52,724 bases of DNA from Saccharopolyspora elongata (GCF_004348985.1 NZ_SMKW01000067.1:1-52724), one strand, 5' to 3'; shown: positions 8,648 to 17,581, counted from the first letter of the stretch. The notes: generated by a model not told the origin, from the letters alone. Program-made: numbers and translations.

Positions 8648-8671
8648 CCGCAGTTTCAATTGAAACTGTGG
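8648..8671. promoter_or_regulatory. A+T-rich palindrome upstream of tatD
   Basis: An 18-bp perfect palindrome CAGTTTCAATTGAAACTG, extending to 24 bp with one mismatch, about 40 bp before the tatD start. Its low GC stands out. It has almost no loop, so it looks more like a dimeric-repressor operator than a terminator. Confidence 0.45.
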
Positions 8672-8684
8672 TCCAACGAGGGTT

Positions 8685-8713
8685 GGGGCACCCGCGGGTT
8701 TCACGGGTGCCCC
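8685..8713 (-). terminator. Hairpin after metG
   Basis: 10-bp perfect stem GGGGCACCCG/CGGGTGCCCC with a 9-base loop, 14 bases after the metG stop. Confidence 0.75.
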
Positions 8714-8726
8714 TCGCCTCGGGTGA

Positions 8727-10520
8727 TCAGCTTTCGATCGGGGCCCATTCCGGGCCGGTCTCGCCGAGCTTCGGGTCCAGCTTGGCGAACAGCGGCGTCG
8801 GCTTCTGCAGCGGCCGACCGACCTCGATCTCGGTGGACCGCCACGCCGCCTGCTCGCCGGCGTAATCGCCCATCAGCACCGGGTACTCGATGCTCGGGTC
8901 GTCCAGGTCGGTGACCTCGCGGATCTCCGGCTGGGCCGACCAGACCCCGGTGCCGCCGAGCAGCTCGTGCACCTTCTGCGCCGAGTGCGGCAGGAACGGG
9001 GTGAGCAGCGTGTTGGCGTCGGAAACCACCTGCAGCGCCGTGTGCAGCACGGCGTCCCGCCGGTCCGGGTCCTCCTTGAGCTTCCACGGCTCCTGGTCGG
9101 ACAGGTACTTGTTCGCCGCCGACACGACCCGCATGGCCTCCTGCGAGGCGGCCTTGAAGCGGGACCGCTGCAGGTGCCCTCCGACGGTGTCGAAGGCATT
9201 GCGGGACAACGCCTTCAGCTCCTCGTCGGCGGCCTGGGGCGCGGTCGGCGCGGGCACCGCGCCGTTGTTCTTCGCGGCCATCGAGATGGACCGGTTGACC
9301 AGGTTGCCCCACTCGTTGGCCAGCTCGAAGTTGGTGCGCCGGACGAACTCGTCCCAGGTGAAGTCGGTGTCCTGGTTCTCCGGCCCGGCGACCGAGATGA
9401 AGTACCGCAGGGTGTCCGGCCCGAACTCGCGCAGGAAGTCCCGCACGTAGATCACCGTGCCGCGGGAGGTGGAGAACTTCGACCCGCTCATGGTGAGGAA
9501 CTCGCTGGAGACGATCTCGTCCGGCAGGTTCAGCTCGCCGTACGGGCCGACCTCGCCGCCGCGGTCGCCCTGGCCGTTGTGGCCCATCAGCAGCGTCGGC
9601 CAGATCTGGGCGTGGAAGGTGATGTTGTCCTTGCCCATGAAGTAGTAGCCCTGGGCGGCCGGGTCGGTCCACCACTGCTTCCAGGCGTCCGCGTCACCGG
9701 TCCGGCGGGCCCACTCGACGCTGGCCGACAGGTAGCCGATCACCGCGTCGAACCAGACGTAGAACCGCTTCATCGGCTGGTCGCGCCAGCCGTCCAGCGG
9801 GATCGGCACGCCCCAGTCCAGGTCCCGGCTGATCGCCCGGGGCCGCATGTCGTCGACCAGGTTCTGGGCGAACTTGAGGACGTTGGGCCGCCAGCCGGTG
9901 CGCGTGGACAGCCACTTGCCCAGCGACTCGGTGAACGCGGGCAGGTCCAGGAACAGGTGCTCGGTCTCGACGAACTCCGGCTTCTCGCCGTTGATCCGGG
10001 ACACCGGATTGATCAGGTCGGCCGGGTCGAGCTGGTTGCCGCAGTTGTCGCACTGGTCGCCGCGCGCGCCGTCGTAGCCGCAGATGGGGCAGGTGCCCTC
10101 GATGTAGCGGTCGGGCAGCGTGCGGCCGGTGGACGGGCTGATCGCGCCGGTGGTCGTCTTCGGCAGCACGTAGCCGTTGCGGTACAGCGCGAGGAAGATC
10201 TGCTGGACGACCTCGTAGTGGTTGCCCGTGGTGGTGCGGGTGAACAGGTCGTAGGACAGGCCGAGGCCCTGCAGGTCCTCGGCGATCACCCGGTTGTACT
10301 TGTCGGCGAGCTGGCGGGTGGTCAGCCCCTCGTTCTCGGCCTGCACCGAGATCGGCGTGCCGTGCTCATCGGTGCCGGACACCATGAGCACCCGGTTGCC
10401 GGCCATTCGCTGGTAGCGAGAGAAGACGTCCGAGGGCACACCGAAACCGGAGACGTGGCCGATGTGCCGTGGACCGTTCGCATAGGGCCAGGCCACAGCG
10501 GTCAACACAGAGGCACTCAT
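8727..10520 (-). CDS. metG: Methionyl-tRNA synthetase
   Basis: 597 aa class I aminoacyl-tRNA synthetase. The N-terminal PYANGPRHIGHV carries the HIGH signature; CPICGYDGARGDQCDNCG forms a four-cysteine zinc knuckle; the KMSKS loop reads KFSTS within MSGSKFSTSRG. The anticodon-binding helical domain ends the protein and there is no C-terminal dimerisation domain. The four-cysteine type with KFSTS differs from the mycobacterial MetS although the position next to tatD is the same. Confidence 0.96.
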   Translation of the reverse strand: MSASVLTAVAWPYANGPRHIGHVSGFGVPSDVFSRYQRMAGNRVLMVSGTDEHGTPISVQAENEGLTTRQLADKYNRVIAEDLQGLGLSYDLFTRTTTGNHYEVVQQIFLALYRNGYVLPKTTTGAISPSTGRTLPDRYIEGTCPICGYDGARGDQCDNCGNQLDPADLINPVSRINGEKPEFVETEHLFLDLPAFTESLGKWLSTRTGWRPNVLKFAQNLVDDMRPRAISRDLDWGVPIPLDGWRDQPMKRFYVWFDAVIGYLSASVEWARRTGDADAWKQWWTDPAAQGYYFMGKDNITFHAQIWPTLLMGHNGQGDRGGEVGPYGELNLPDEIVSSEFLTMSGSKFSTSRGTVIYVRDFLREFGPDTLRYFISVAGPENQDTDFTWDEFVRRTNFELANEWGNLVNRSISMAAKNNGAVPAPTAPQAADEELKALSRNAFDTVGGHLQRSRFKAASQEAMRVVSAANKYLSDQEPWKLKEDPDRRDAVLHTALQVVSDANTLLTPFLPHSAQKVHELLGGTGVWSAQPEIREVTDLDDPSIEYPVLMGDYAGEQAAWRSTEIEVGRPLQKPTPLFAKLDPKLGETGPEWAPIES

Positions 10521-10533
10521 GGTGCTTAGCCTA

Positions 10534-10561
10534 CGGTTCGAGGGGTCGTGACCTCGAACCG
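10534..10561 (-). terminator. Hairpin between the lipase gene and metG
   Basis: 10-bp perfect stem CGGTTCGAGG/CCTCGAACCG with an 8-base loop, ending 14 bases before the metG start. Likely the lipase terminator; it could also affect metG initiation. Confidence 0.5.
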
Positions 10562-10665
10562 GTTCTCGTTAATGAAGGTGTTCCGGGCTCGTCCCGCGCA
10601 GCAGTGCCGGTAGCGGTGCGAGTGACGAGGGCGGCGAGAGAGGAAGCGGCCGCCGACGACCGGGA

Positions 10666-11517
10666 TCAGCACCGCACGGGCTGTGCCCCGGCCGGATCGA
10701 GGGCGTTGAGCACCATGCGCCCGACGTGCGGGTTGAACGCCACCGCGACGTGCTCGGAGAAGTCCTGCGGGCAGACGTCCTGGAGCACGATGTTGGTCGC
10801 GTTCGCTGCGTCCAGGTGGCCACTGGTGTACGGGGTGACCAGCTGGTCGTACTTGGTCATGATCGTCGTGTACTCGATGCCGGGCACCGCGGCGCCGTCG
10901 GCGTTGAGCTTCGTCATGAACTCGGAGTCCTTGAAGAACTGGCGGCACGAACCGCACAGCTCGTCCGGGACCTGGCCGACGACCGGCAGCTCCTCGGCCA
11001 GCCGGTCCAGCAGCTCCGAGGTGTTCTGCAGCGTGGTGCCGTCGTAGAGCGGCGTGATCGCGACGTAGCGCTGCACCTTCTCGGCTCCGCCAAGGAACTT
11101 CAGGTAGTACTGCGGCATCACGGTGCCCTCGGAGTGGCCGACCAGGTCGACCTTCCCGGCGCCGGTGGCGGCCAGCACCCGGTCGACGAAGTCGGCGAGC
11201 TCGGGCGCGCTCTCCTCCATCGGCGCGAATCCGCCGGTGATCTGCGGTACCCCGGGTGGGAGGCCGTAGGTCAGGGCGAAGGCGCAGTAGCCCTGGTCGG
11301 CCAGCACCGGCCCCAGGTACGCCCAGTTCGTGGTGGCGGCACCGCCGAGGCCGTGGACCAGGACCACCGGAGTCGGGTGTTCGGCGCTGGGCTGGCAGCT
11401 CCAGTCGTTCACGCCGGACGGCGCGGCGGCCGCGTCGGACTGGGCCGTCGCGGGCGTCGCCGCCGCGGTGACCGCGAGCAGGGCCGCGAGGGCGGCCAGG
11501 GCACCTCTGATGCGCAT
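10666..11517 (-). CDS. Secreted lipase/esterase of the alpha/beta hydrolase fold (class 2 lipase-like)
   Basis: 283 aa from the ATG at MRIRGALAALAALL, which has GCGAGG seven bases upstream and begins a signal peptide cut near ATPATA-QS. The mature protein has PVVLVHGLGG (oxyanion-hole loop) and GHSEG, the nucleophile elbow with Ser. Cysteines at the N-terminus (WSCQP), CGSC and the C-terminal VRC could form disulfides, as expected outside the cell. It resembles the EstA/LipB-type lipases of actinomycetes; substrate unknown. It stands alone between two hairpins. Confidence 0.85.
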   Translation of the reverse strand: MRIRGALAALAALLAVTAAATPATAQSDAAAAPSGVNDWSCQPSAEHPTPVVLVHGLGGAATTNWAYLGPVLADQGYCAFALTYGLPPGVPQITGGFAPMEESAPELADFVDRVLAATGAGKVDLVGHSEGTVMPQYYLKFLGGAEKVQRYVAITPLYDGTTLQNTSELLDRLAEELPVVGQVPDELCGSCRQFFKDSEFMTKLNADGAAVPGIEYTTIMTKYDQLVTPYTSGHLDAANATNIVLQDVCPQDFSEHVAVAFNPHVGRMVLNALDPAGAQPVRC

Positions 11518-11629
11518 CTTCAACCTCGCCTCGTCGTGCGACTTTCCGATGCACAACGGGCTCGGAACCAGGAAGTGACGCGGCCGACCGCAACATCATC
11601 CCGACGGCCCAGCCGGCCGCGGGCTTAAG

Positions 11630-11675
11630 CCCGTGCGCACTTTGTGCTGCTGTAGCGACAAGAAGTGCGCACGGG
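11630..11675 (-). terminator. Hairpin after the DUF4185 gene (family C intergenic hairpin)
   Basis: 13-bp perfect inverted repeat CCCGTGCGCACTT/AAGTGCGCACGGG with a 20-base loop containing TAGCGAC. The loop and stem are related to the hairpin at 41520-41565. Confidence 0.7.
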
Positions 11676-11687
11676 TTCGGCGGCTGG

Positions 11688-12713
11688 TCAGGCGAGGTCG
11701 GCGCGGAAGAAGTCGACGTTGTACGGGCCCCACTGGGTCAGGGTGAAGTAGATCGCCGGCCGGTCCGCGGCCCACGGGTGCAGGAAGCCGCCATAGAGCC
11801 CCGGGCAGTCGGCGCCGGACACCACGACCTCGCCGCCGGTCCACGGCCCGGTGAGCTCCGGCGCCGTGCGCAGCACGATCGCCGCGCGCTGCTCATCGAG
11901 GTGCACCGCGAACCACCGGTCGAAGTGCCGGTTGTACTGCACCGACAGCTCGGCGACCGGCGCGGGCAGGACGGGCGCGGCGGCGAGCGGGTCGTCGCCC
12001 CAGCCGGTGCCGGTCCAGTACTCGTAGGCCGCCGGGTCGAGCAGGTCGTCGGCGCCGACGCGGGCGAGGTGCCCGGCGCCGAACCGGCCGCTCGGGGTGC
12101 CGAGCAGGTGGGCGCGGCCGTCCAGGACGCCTGCGAAACCGATCATCTGGAACGGGTGACCGCCGGGGTCGCGGCGCCGGAACCGGCTCACCCAGGGCTG
12201 CCGCGAGTTCCGCCACACCGCCGTCTCCGACTTCGTCCAGGTGGCCCCGCCGTCGTCGGAGTACGCGAGCGCGCCGTAGTTCGTGTGCCACACGCCCGGC
12301 ATCCCCCACCGCCGCACGGACATGTAGTGCAGGTAGTTGCGGCCGCCGATGGCGATCCCCGCGGTCGGGATCACGGTGTGCTCGCGCACCCCGGTCCGGT
12401 CGCCGGGCAGCGCCTGCCCGGCCATGCCGTCCTCGCGCGACAGGGCCGAGTCGAACTTCAGGCCCGCGTCCAGATCGGTGTTGGTGGACCGCGCGATCAC
12501 GTTGTACCGCCAGTCGGCGCTCTTGGGGCCCGCGCCGTGCCCGCCCCAACCATCGCCGTAGGTGTCGCCGAACGCCGCGAGCACGCCGCCCCGGCCGTCG
12601 TCCCACATGATCCCGAGATCCGTCGCGCGGATGCCGAACCGGCTGGCGGTGCTGTTGCAGGAGTCCTCGCCGGTGATCCTCGTGAGCCTGGTCGCACCGA
12701 TCACACGCACCAT
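11688..12713 (-). CDS. DUF4185 domain protein (beta-propeller/glycosidase-like)
   Basis: 341 aa from the ATG at MVRVIGAT; the open frame continues upstream without a better start, so the start is uncertain. Features are GIRATDLGIMWDDGRGGVLAAFGDTYGD, which begins DUF4185 proteins, then YSDDGGATWTKS (an Asp-box-like SxDxGxTW motif of sialidase-type propellers), and a WTGTGWGDDP repeat. No clear signal peptide with this start. Family members are often fused to or near carbohydrate-active enzymes; activity is not established. It is divergent from pabB. Confidence 0.75.
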   Translation of the reverse strand: MVRVIGATRLTRITGEDSCNSTASRFGIRATDLGIMWDDGRGGVLAAFGDTYGDGWGGHGAGPKSADWRYNVIARSTNTDLDAGLKFDSALSREDGMAGQALPGDRTGVREHTVIPTAGIAIGGRNYLHYMSVRRWGMPGVWHTNYGALAYSDDGGATWTKSETAVWRNSRQPWVSRFRRRDPGGHPFQMIGFAGVLDGRAHLLGTPSGRFGAGHLARVGADDLLDPAAYEYWTGTGWGDDPLAAAPVLPAPVAELSVQYNRHFDRWFAVHLDEQRAAIVLRTAPELTGPWTGGEVVVSGADCPGLYGGFLHPWAADRPAIYFTLTQWGPYNVDFFRADLA

Positions 12714-12910
12714 GCGGCCACCGTACGCACGGCGGCCACGTCCCACGGGGAAGGCGTTCGCGCAGGTAGCCGCCGTGAACTCGCAGCGCCGCCCGATGGC
12801 TCGGGATCCTGGCCGGGACATGACCTCGGCCACTCCCCGAGCCGCGCCCCACCTGATTGACCAGCGCAAACATCTGTAACCGGGGCTGTGGTCCGGGCTA
12901 GGTGCGCGGT

Positions 12911-12916
12911 CATACT
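12911..12916 (+). promoter_or_regulatory. Candidate -10 box of a leaderless pabB transcript
   Basis: CATACT is followed by six bases and then the GTG at 12923; no Shine-Dalgarno is visible before that GTG. The geometry matches the one before ispE. Confidence 0.4.
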
Positions 12917-12922
12917 GTCGGC

Positions 12923-14191
12923 GTGCCGGTCTTCACCCGTCCGATTGACGGCGAGGCGAGCGCAGCCCAGGTGCTGCGGCGCCTCGCGGCTCGCGCGCGC
13001 CGCCGCGGGCTGCCGCCGCCGGCCGCGCTGACCGGCGACTGGTTCGGCGGCTCCGCCGTCCTCGCCCCGTCGGTGCGGATCGACGCCACCGCGCCGGAAC
13101 TGGCCTTCACCACCACCGACATGCCGACGTGCCAGGCCCGACCCGGCGCGGTCGGCGGCGGTTGGATCGGCTACCTCGGCTACGGCCTCACCGACCCGGG
13201 CCGGCACGCCGAACCCCGCCGGCTGCCCCTCGCCGCGTGGGGCTGGGCCGATCACGTGCTGCGGCTCGACCCGGACGGGCAGTGGTTGTTCGAGGCGCTC
13301 GGCGCCGCAGAACCGGGCCTGGTCGCGGAGCTCGCCGAGGTGGTCGCCGGAGGCGATCCGCCGCAGGCCTCCTGGGAGGCGGGGCCGGTCGGCAGACCGG
13401 ACGCCGACCGGCACGGCAAAGCCGTGCGCGGATGCGTGGAGGAGATCGCCGGAGGCGAGATCTTCCAGGCGAACATCTGCAGCCGGTTCGCGGTGCCGTT
13501 CCGGGGCGATCCGCTGGAGGTGTTCGCCGCAGGCAGCGCGCGGTTCGAGCCCGCGCGGGCGGCTTACGTGGCCGGGCCGTGGGGCGCGGTCGCGTCGTTC
13601 TCGCCCGAGCTGTTCCTGGCCCGGCACGGCCGGGTGGTGCGCTCCAGCCCGATCAAAGGAACGCTGCCACGGCGGGGACCGCAGGACGACCGCAACGCCG
13701 AACTGCTCCGAGCGTCCACGAAGGACGTTGCGGAGAACGTGATGATCGTGGACATGGCGCGCAACGACCTCGGGCGGGTCGCCGAGGTCGGGCGCGTGAC
13801 GGTGCCCCGGCTGCTGGACGTGCAGCCGCACCCCGGCGTGTGGCACCTGGTGTCGGACGTGCGGGCGGAAATCCCCTTGGAGCTGCCGAATTCGGCGCTG
13901 CTGTCGGCTGCGTTCCCGCCCGCGTCGGTGACCGGCGCGCCGAAGGCGCGGGCGCTGGAGCTGATCGCGGAGCTGGAGTCGCAGCCGCGCGACGTCTACT
14001 GCGGCGCGGTCGGCATGGTCTCCCCCGTCGCGGGCATGGAACTCAACGTCGCCATCCGCACCCTGGAATTCGCCGACGGCGTGCTGCACCTGGGCGTCGG
14101 CGGCGGGATCACGGCGGACTCCGACCCGGGCCGGGAATGGCAGGAAGTGCTCACCAAGGCCGCCCCGGTCCTGTCCCTGCTGGACCGCTAG
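12923..14191 (+). CDS. pabB: Aminodeoxychorismate synthase component I
   Basis: 422 aa from the GTG preceded by a -10-like box; another in-frame GTG lies seven codons upstream. The C-terminal chorismate-binding domain has SSPIKGTLPR with the catalytic lysine, ENVMIVDMARNDLGRV, PHPGVWHLVSDV, FPPASVTGAPK and CGAVGMVSP, all hallmarks of PabB/TrpE enzymes. PIKGT marks it as PabB rather than TrpE. It makes 4-amino-4-deoxychorismate for folate. The glutamine amidotransferase partner pabA is not in the window. As in mycobacteria, it lies between pmt/rsmI and metG. Confidence 0.92.
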   Translation: MPVFTRPIDGEASAAQVLRRLAARARRRGLPPPAALTGDWFGGSAVLAPSVRIDATAPELAFTTTDMPTCQARPGAVGGGWIGYLGYGLTDPGRHAEPRRLPLAAWGWADHVLRLDPDGQWLFEALGAAEPGLVAELAEVVAGGDPPQASWEAGPVGRPDADRHGKAVRGCVEEIAGGEIFQANICSRFAVPFRGDPLEVFAAGSARFEPARAAYVAGPWGAVASFSPELFLARHGRVVRSSPIKGTLPRRGPQDDRNAELLRASTKDVAENVMIVDMARNDLGRVAEVGRVTVPRLLDVQPHPGVWHLVSDVRAEIPLELPNSALLSAAFPPASVTGAPKARALELIAELESQPRDVYCGAVGMVSPVAGMELNVAIRTLEFADGVLHLGVGGGITADSDPGREWQEVLTKAAPVLSLLDR

Positions 14192-14274
14192 CCGCAGGCC
14201 GGCTTGAGCGCTTCGGGTCGGGTACGTCGCCCGGAATGCGGTAGGGCTTCTGACATTCGGAAAGGCGAAGCCGC

Positions 14275-14348
14275 GCGGAGCGGGGCGCCGGTTTCGCGCG
14301 AAAACGTCACCCGCAGGCGGAGCGGGGCGCCGGTTTCGCGCGAAAACG
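14275..14348. repeat. Two direct copies of a 32-bp unit containing the TTTCGCGCGAAA palindrome
   Basis: Units at 14275-14306 and 14317-14348 are identical, with a 42-bp period. Each carries CGGTTTCGCGCGAAAACG. They lie between the convergent pabB and isochorismatase genes. The same core recurs at 21122 and three times at 41871-41972. Confidence 0.85.
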
Positions 14349-14388
14349 GCACGCAGAACAACCCCAGAAGTAGCCGCGCTCGGGCGCG

Positions 14389-14976
14389 TCAGCCGAGGAG
14401 GGCGAGGGCCTCTTCGGCGGTCAGGCCGCCCGCCGTTGCCAGGTCGAGGTTCGCCAGGGACGCGGCGTGCACCGCTTCGTCGGCCGCCGCCACGCAGTCG
14501 CGCACCACGTGCACGGTGAAGCCGAGATCGGTGCCGTGCCGGGCCGTCTGCTCGACCGTCAGGTTCGTGGCCACGCCGGTGATCAGCAGGGTGTCGATGC
14601 CCTGCTCGTGCAGCCACGGCACGAGGTCGTTGCCCGCCAGGCCCGAAAGCCGCTGGTTGTCCACCACCCGGCCGCCCGAGTCCGCCATCGCAGCGATCAA
14701 CCCGGAGCCCGGCGCGTCCGGCCGGAACGCCTCCTGCGCATCGCCGACGGCGCGCATGAACGCCGTGTTGCGCACCAGCCCGCCCTCCCCGACGGGCACC
14801 GTGAACCGGGTCAACACCAGCTCGGCCCCGGCCTCGCCGGCCGCCCGGTGGAACCGCGCGGCGCGCTCGACCACGCCGCTGCGCGCCACCGGTTCGGCGA
14901 GCATCCCGCCGAAGAATCCCTCGGGTTCGATCACGTTGACCTGCCAATGCAGGCCCAGCACTGCACATCGCATCAT
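14389..14976 (-). CDS. Isochorismatase-family cysteine hydrolase
   Basis: 195 aa. The N-terminal VIEPEGFFGGM replaces the usual DMQ-type start, followed by RFTVPVGEGG, then LLITGVATNLTVEQTARHGTDLGF, the conserved segment where the family has a catalytic Cys (GV..C). Here the position reads GVATNLTVE, so the Cys is replaced by Ala-Thr. The N-terminal Asp and Cys both appear changed, so it may be inactive or act on an unusual substrate. It lies downstream of rsmI on the same strand, 30 bp away. Confidence 0.75.
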   Translation of the reverse strand: MMRCAVLGLHWQVNVIEPEGFFGGMLAEPVARSGVVERAARFHRAAGEAGAELVLTRFTVPVGEGGLVRNTAFMRAVGDAQEAFRPDAPGSGLIAAMADSGGRVVDNQRLSGLAGNDLVPWLHEQGIDTLLITGVATNLTVEQTARHGTDLGFTVHVVRDCVAAADEAVHAASLANLDLATAGGLTAEEALALLG

Positions 14977-15006
14977 TCGATCTTGCCCGAGAACGCGGCC
15001 GGGTCT

Positions 15007-15843
15007 CTACCGCCGGGCGGCGAGGACCGCGTCGTACAGCTCCTTCTTCCGCACGCCCGCGAGCTCCGCGACCTCCGCTACCGCGTCCTTCAGCCGCACG
15101 CCTTCGGCGGCGCGCTCCTCCACCTGCGCCACCAGCTCCGCCGGGTCGGTGGACGCCGGCGGCTCGGCTCCGCCGAGCACCACCGTGATCTCGCCGCGCA
15201 CGCCTTCGGCGGCCCAGGCGGCGAGCTCCGCGAGGCTGTCGCGGCGGATCTCCTCGTAGGTCTTGGTCAGCTCGCGGCAGACCGCGGCTCGCCGTGAGCC
15301 GCCGAGCACCTCGACGGCGTCGGCCAGGGTGTCGGCGAGCCGGTGCGGCGCCTCGAAGAACACGCAGGTGCGTTCCTCGGCGAGCAGCCGACCGAGCCAG
15401 CGGCGGCGTTCGCCCTGCTTGCGGGGCGGGAACCCCTCGAAGCAGAACCGGTCCGACGGCAGCCCGGACACCGCGAGCGCGGTGGTCACCGCGGATGGCC
15501 CCGGCAGGCAGGTCACCGGCAGCTGTTCGGCGACGCAGGCCGCCACCAGCCGGTACCCGGGGTCGGACACGCTGGGCATCCCGGCGTCGGTGACCAGCAG
15601 CACCGTGCGGCCCTCGCGCAGGGCGTCCAGCAGCATCGGCGCGCGCGCCGCTTCCACTCCCTCGTAGTAGCTGACCACCTTGCCGCCGGGCGTGACGCCC
15701 AGCGCGCTGGCGAGCGCGCGCACCCGCCTGGTGTCTTCCGCGGCGATGACGTCGGCCGAGCCGAGCGCGTCGATGAGGCGCGCCGAAGCGTCGCGGGCGT
15801 CGCCGAGCGGGGTGGCGGCTAGCAGGAGCGTGCCGGAGTCCAT
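15007..15843 (-). CDS. rsmI: 16S rRNA 2'-O-ribose C1402 methyltransferase
   Basis: 278 aa tetrapyrrole-methylase-fold enzyme. It opens GTLLLAATPLGDARDAS, then VIAAEDTRR, VLLVTDAGMPSVSDPGYRL, CLPGPSAVTTALAVSGLPSDRFCFEGFPP and CRELTKTYEEI, the full set of RsmI signatures. It methylates C1402 in the decoding centre. It is divergent from pmt (83 bp between), as in mycobacteria. Confidence 0.96.
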   Translation of the reverse strand: MDSGTLLLAATPLGDARDASARLIDALGSADVIAAEDTRRVRALASALGVTPGGKVVSYYEGVEAARAPMLLDALREGRTVLLVTDAGMPSVSDPGYRLVAACVAEQLPVTCLPGPSAVTTALAVSGLPSDRFCFEGFPPRKQGERRRWLGRLLAEERTCVFFEAPHRLADTLADAVEVLGGSRRAAVCRELTKTYEEIRRDSLAELAAWAAEGVRGEITVVLGGAEPPASTDPAELVAQVEERAAEGVRLKDAVAEVAELAGVRKKELYDAVLAARR

Positions 15844-15926
15844 AACCGCACAGCGTATTTCCGCGGGCGCGCCCCCCGGGGCGGCGGGCCACCGACTTCG
15901 CGGCTGGTCTCCTACGATCGGGGGCT

Positions 15927-17501
15927 GTGAGCGTCCTCGTCCCCAATCCCGGTGGCCGCAGCGCCGACGAACTCGTCAACGTCGGCCGCAGGCCACCGGC
16001 CCGGCAGCCGGGCGAGACCGATCCGCGTCCCCTGCTCGACGTGACGATGCCCACCGACCGGCTGCGCGGCTGGCTGGTGACGATCGCGGTCACGGTCGTC
16101 GCGGGCCTCGTGCGGCTGTGGGACCTCGGGCGCGCCACCAACGAGGGCACCCCGGTCTTCGACGAGAAGCACTACGTGCCGCAGGCGTGGCAGATGCTGC
16201 GCAACGGCGGCTACGAGGACAACCCCGGCTACGAGCTGGTCGCGCATCCGCCGGTCGGCAAGCAGCTGATCGCGATCGGCGAGTGGCTGTTCGGCTACAA
16301 CCCGTGGGGCTGGCGGATCATGGCCGCGCTCTGCGGCACGGTGATGGTGCTGCTCGTCGTGCGCATCGCGCGCCGCATGACCCGGTCCACGCTGCTCGGC
16401 GCGGTGGCCGGCGTGCTGCTGATCTGCGACGGGCTCAGCCACGTGCAGTCCCGGGTCGGGATGCTCGACGTGTTCCAGGCGATGTTCCTGCTCGCCGCGT
16501 TCGCCTGCCTACTGGCCGACCGCGACCAGGTGCGCAGCCGGATGTGGCAGGTCTGCGTCGAGGGCCGGCTGGACCCGAGCGGCTGGGGCCCGCGGCTGGG
16601 GTTCCGCTGGTGGCGGTTCGGCACCGGGCTGATGCTCGGGCTGGCCTGCGGCGTGAAGTGGAACGCCATCTACTACATCATGGCGTTCGGCCTGCTCAGC
16701 GTCGTCTGGGATGCGCTGGCGCGGCGCGCGGCGGGGGTCCGGCGGCCGTGGCGGGCGGCGCTGGTGCGCGACACCGCCCCGGCGCTGTGGTCGCTGGTGG
16801 CGATCCCGCTGCTGGTCTACTTCGCGACCTGGGCGGGCTGGTTCGCCAGCGAGACGGCGACGGACCGGCACGCCGTGATCACCGCCGACGACGTCGGCTT
16901 CGGGTCGCTGCCCGACGCGCTGCGGTCGCTGCTGTACTACCAGCTCAACGTGCTGGACTTCCACACCCACCTGGTCACGCCGAAGAACCCGCACCCGTGG
17001 GAGTCGAAGCCGTGGGCGTGGCCGATGGGCATGCGCCCGATGCTCTACTACTACGAGTCGGGGATCTCGGGCTGCGGCCGGTCCAACTGCGTCGGGGCGA
17101 CGATGCTGATCGGCACGCCGGCGATGTGGTGGCTGGCGCTGCCCGTCGCGGGCTGGGCGGTCTGGCGGGCGACCAGCAGGATGGACTGGCGCTACGCCAC
17201 GGTCCTGGTCGGCTACGGCGCGGGCTACCTGCCGTGGTTCACCAACCTGGACCGGCAGATGTACTTCTTCTACGCGACGCCGCTGGCGCCGTTCCTGGTG
17301 CTGGGCATCGTGCTGGTGCTGGGCGAGGTGCTGGGCACGGCGCGCGACCACCTGGAGCGGCGCCAGACGGGGCTGCTCGCGGTATCGCTGTACGTGGGGC
17401 TCGTGGTGGCGAACTTCGTGTGGCTGTGGCCGATCCTCAACGGCGAGCCGATCACCCAGGAGCACTGGCAGGCCGAGCTATGGCTCCCCTCCTGGCGCTG
17501 A
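15927..17501 (+). CDS. pmt: Polyprenol-phosphate-mannose:protein mannosyltransferase
   Basis: 524 aa integral membrane glycosyltransferase of the GT39/PMT family with about ten hydrophobic segments. The first luminal loop holds GTPVFDEKHYVPQAW with the catalytic Asp-Glu; later come HPPVGKQLI and the C-terminal ...FYATPLAPFLVLG. It transfers mannose from polyprenyl phosphate to exported proteins, coupled to Sec. The GTG start has TACGAT eight bases upstream. It may act on the secreted Rpf and HtrA proteins coded nearby; that is inference. Confidence 0.95.
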   Translation: MSVLVPNPGGRSADELVNVGRRPPARQPGETDPRPLLDVTMPTDRLRGWLVTIAVTVVAGLVRLWDLGRATNEGTPVFDEKHYVPQAWQMLRNGGYEDNPGYELVAHPPVGKQLIAIGEWLFGYNPWGWRIMAALCGTVMVLLVVRIARRMTRSTLLGAVAGVLLICDGLSHVQSRVGMLDVFQAMFLLAAFACLLADRDQVRSRMWQVCVEGRLDPSGWGPRLGFRWWRFGTGLMLGLACGVKWNAIYYIMAFGLLSVVWDALARRAAGVRRPWRAALVRDTAPALWSLVAIPLLVYFATWAGWFASETATDRHAVITADDVGFGSLPDALRSLLYYQLNVLDFHTHLVTPKNPHPWESKPWAWPMGMRPMLYYYESGISGCGRSNCVGATMLIGTPAMWWLALPVAGWAVWRATSRMDWRYATVLVGYGAGYLPWFTNLDRQMYFFYATPLAPFLVLGIVLVLGEVLGTARDHLERRQTGLLAVSLYVGLVVANFVWLWPILNGEPITQEHWQAELWLPSWR

Positions 17502-17515
17502 CCGCAACTACCAGG

Positions 17516-17559
17516 CCGTGAGTGTGTTGGGGTGCTGCGGCGCCCCAACACACTCACGG
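17516..17559. terminator. Bidirectional terminator between pmt and the ABC permease gene (family B hairpin)
   Basis: 17-bp perfect stem from CCGTGAGTGTGTTGGGG with a 10-base loop, 14 bases after the pmt stop and 22 bases after the end of the opposing permease gene. Related to the hairpin at 44511-44552. Confidence 0.85.
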
Positions 17560-17581
17560 CCCGTGACCAGCGGAAACAGGA

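Noticed and set aside
14275..14348. CRISPR-like repeats
   Set aside because: Two identical units with only 10 bp between them and no cas genes; the palindrome recurs as a dispersed element.
12701..16150. A 1149-codon open frame on the minus strand
   Set aside because: It runs antisense or out of frame across pabB, the isochorismatase gene and rsmI, whose frames have clear family motifs. Long spurious frames are normal at this GC content.
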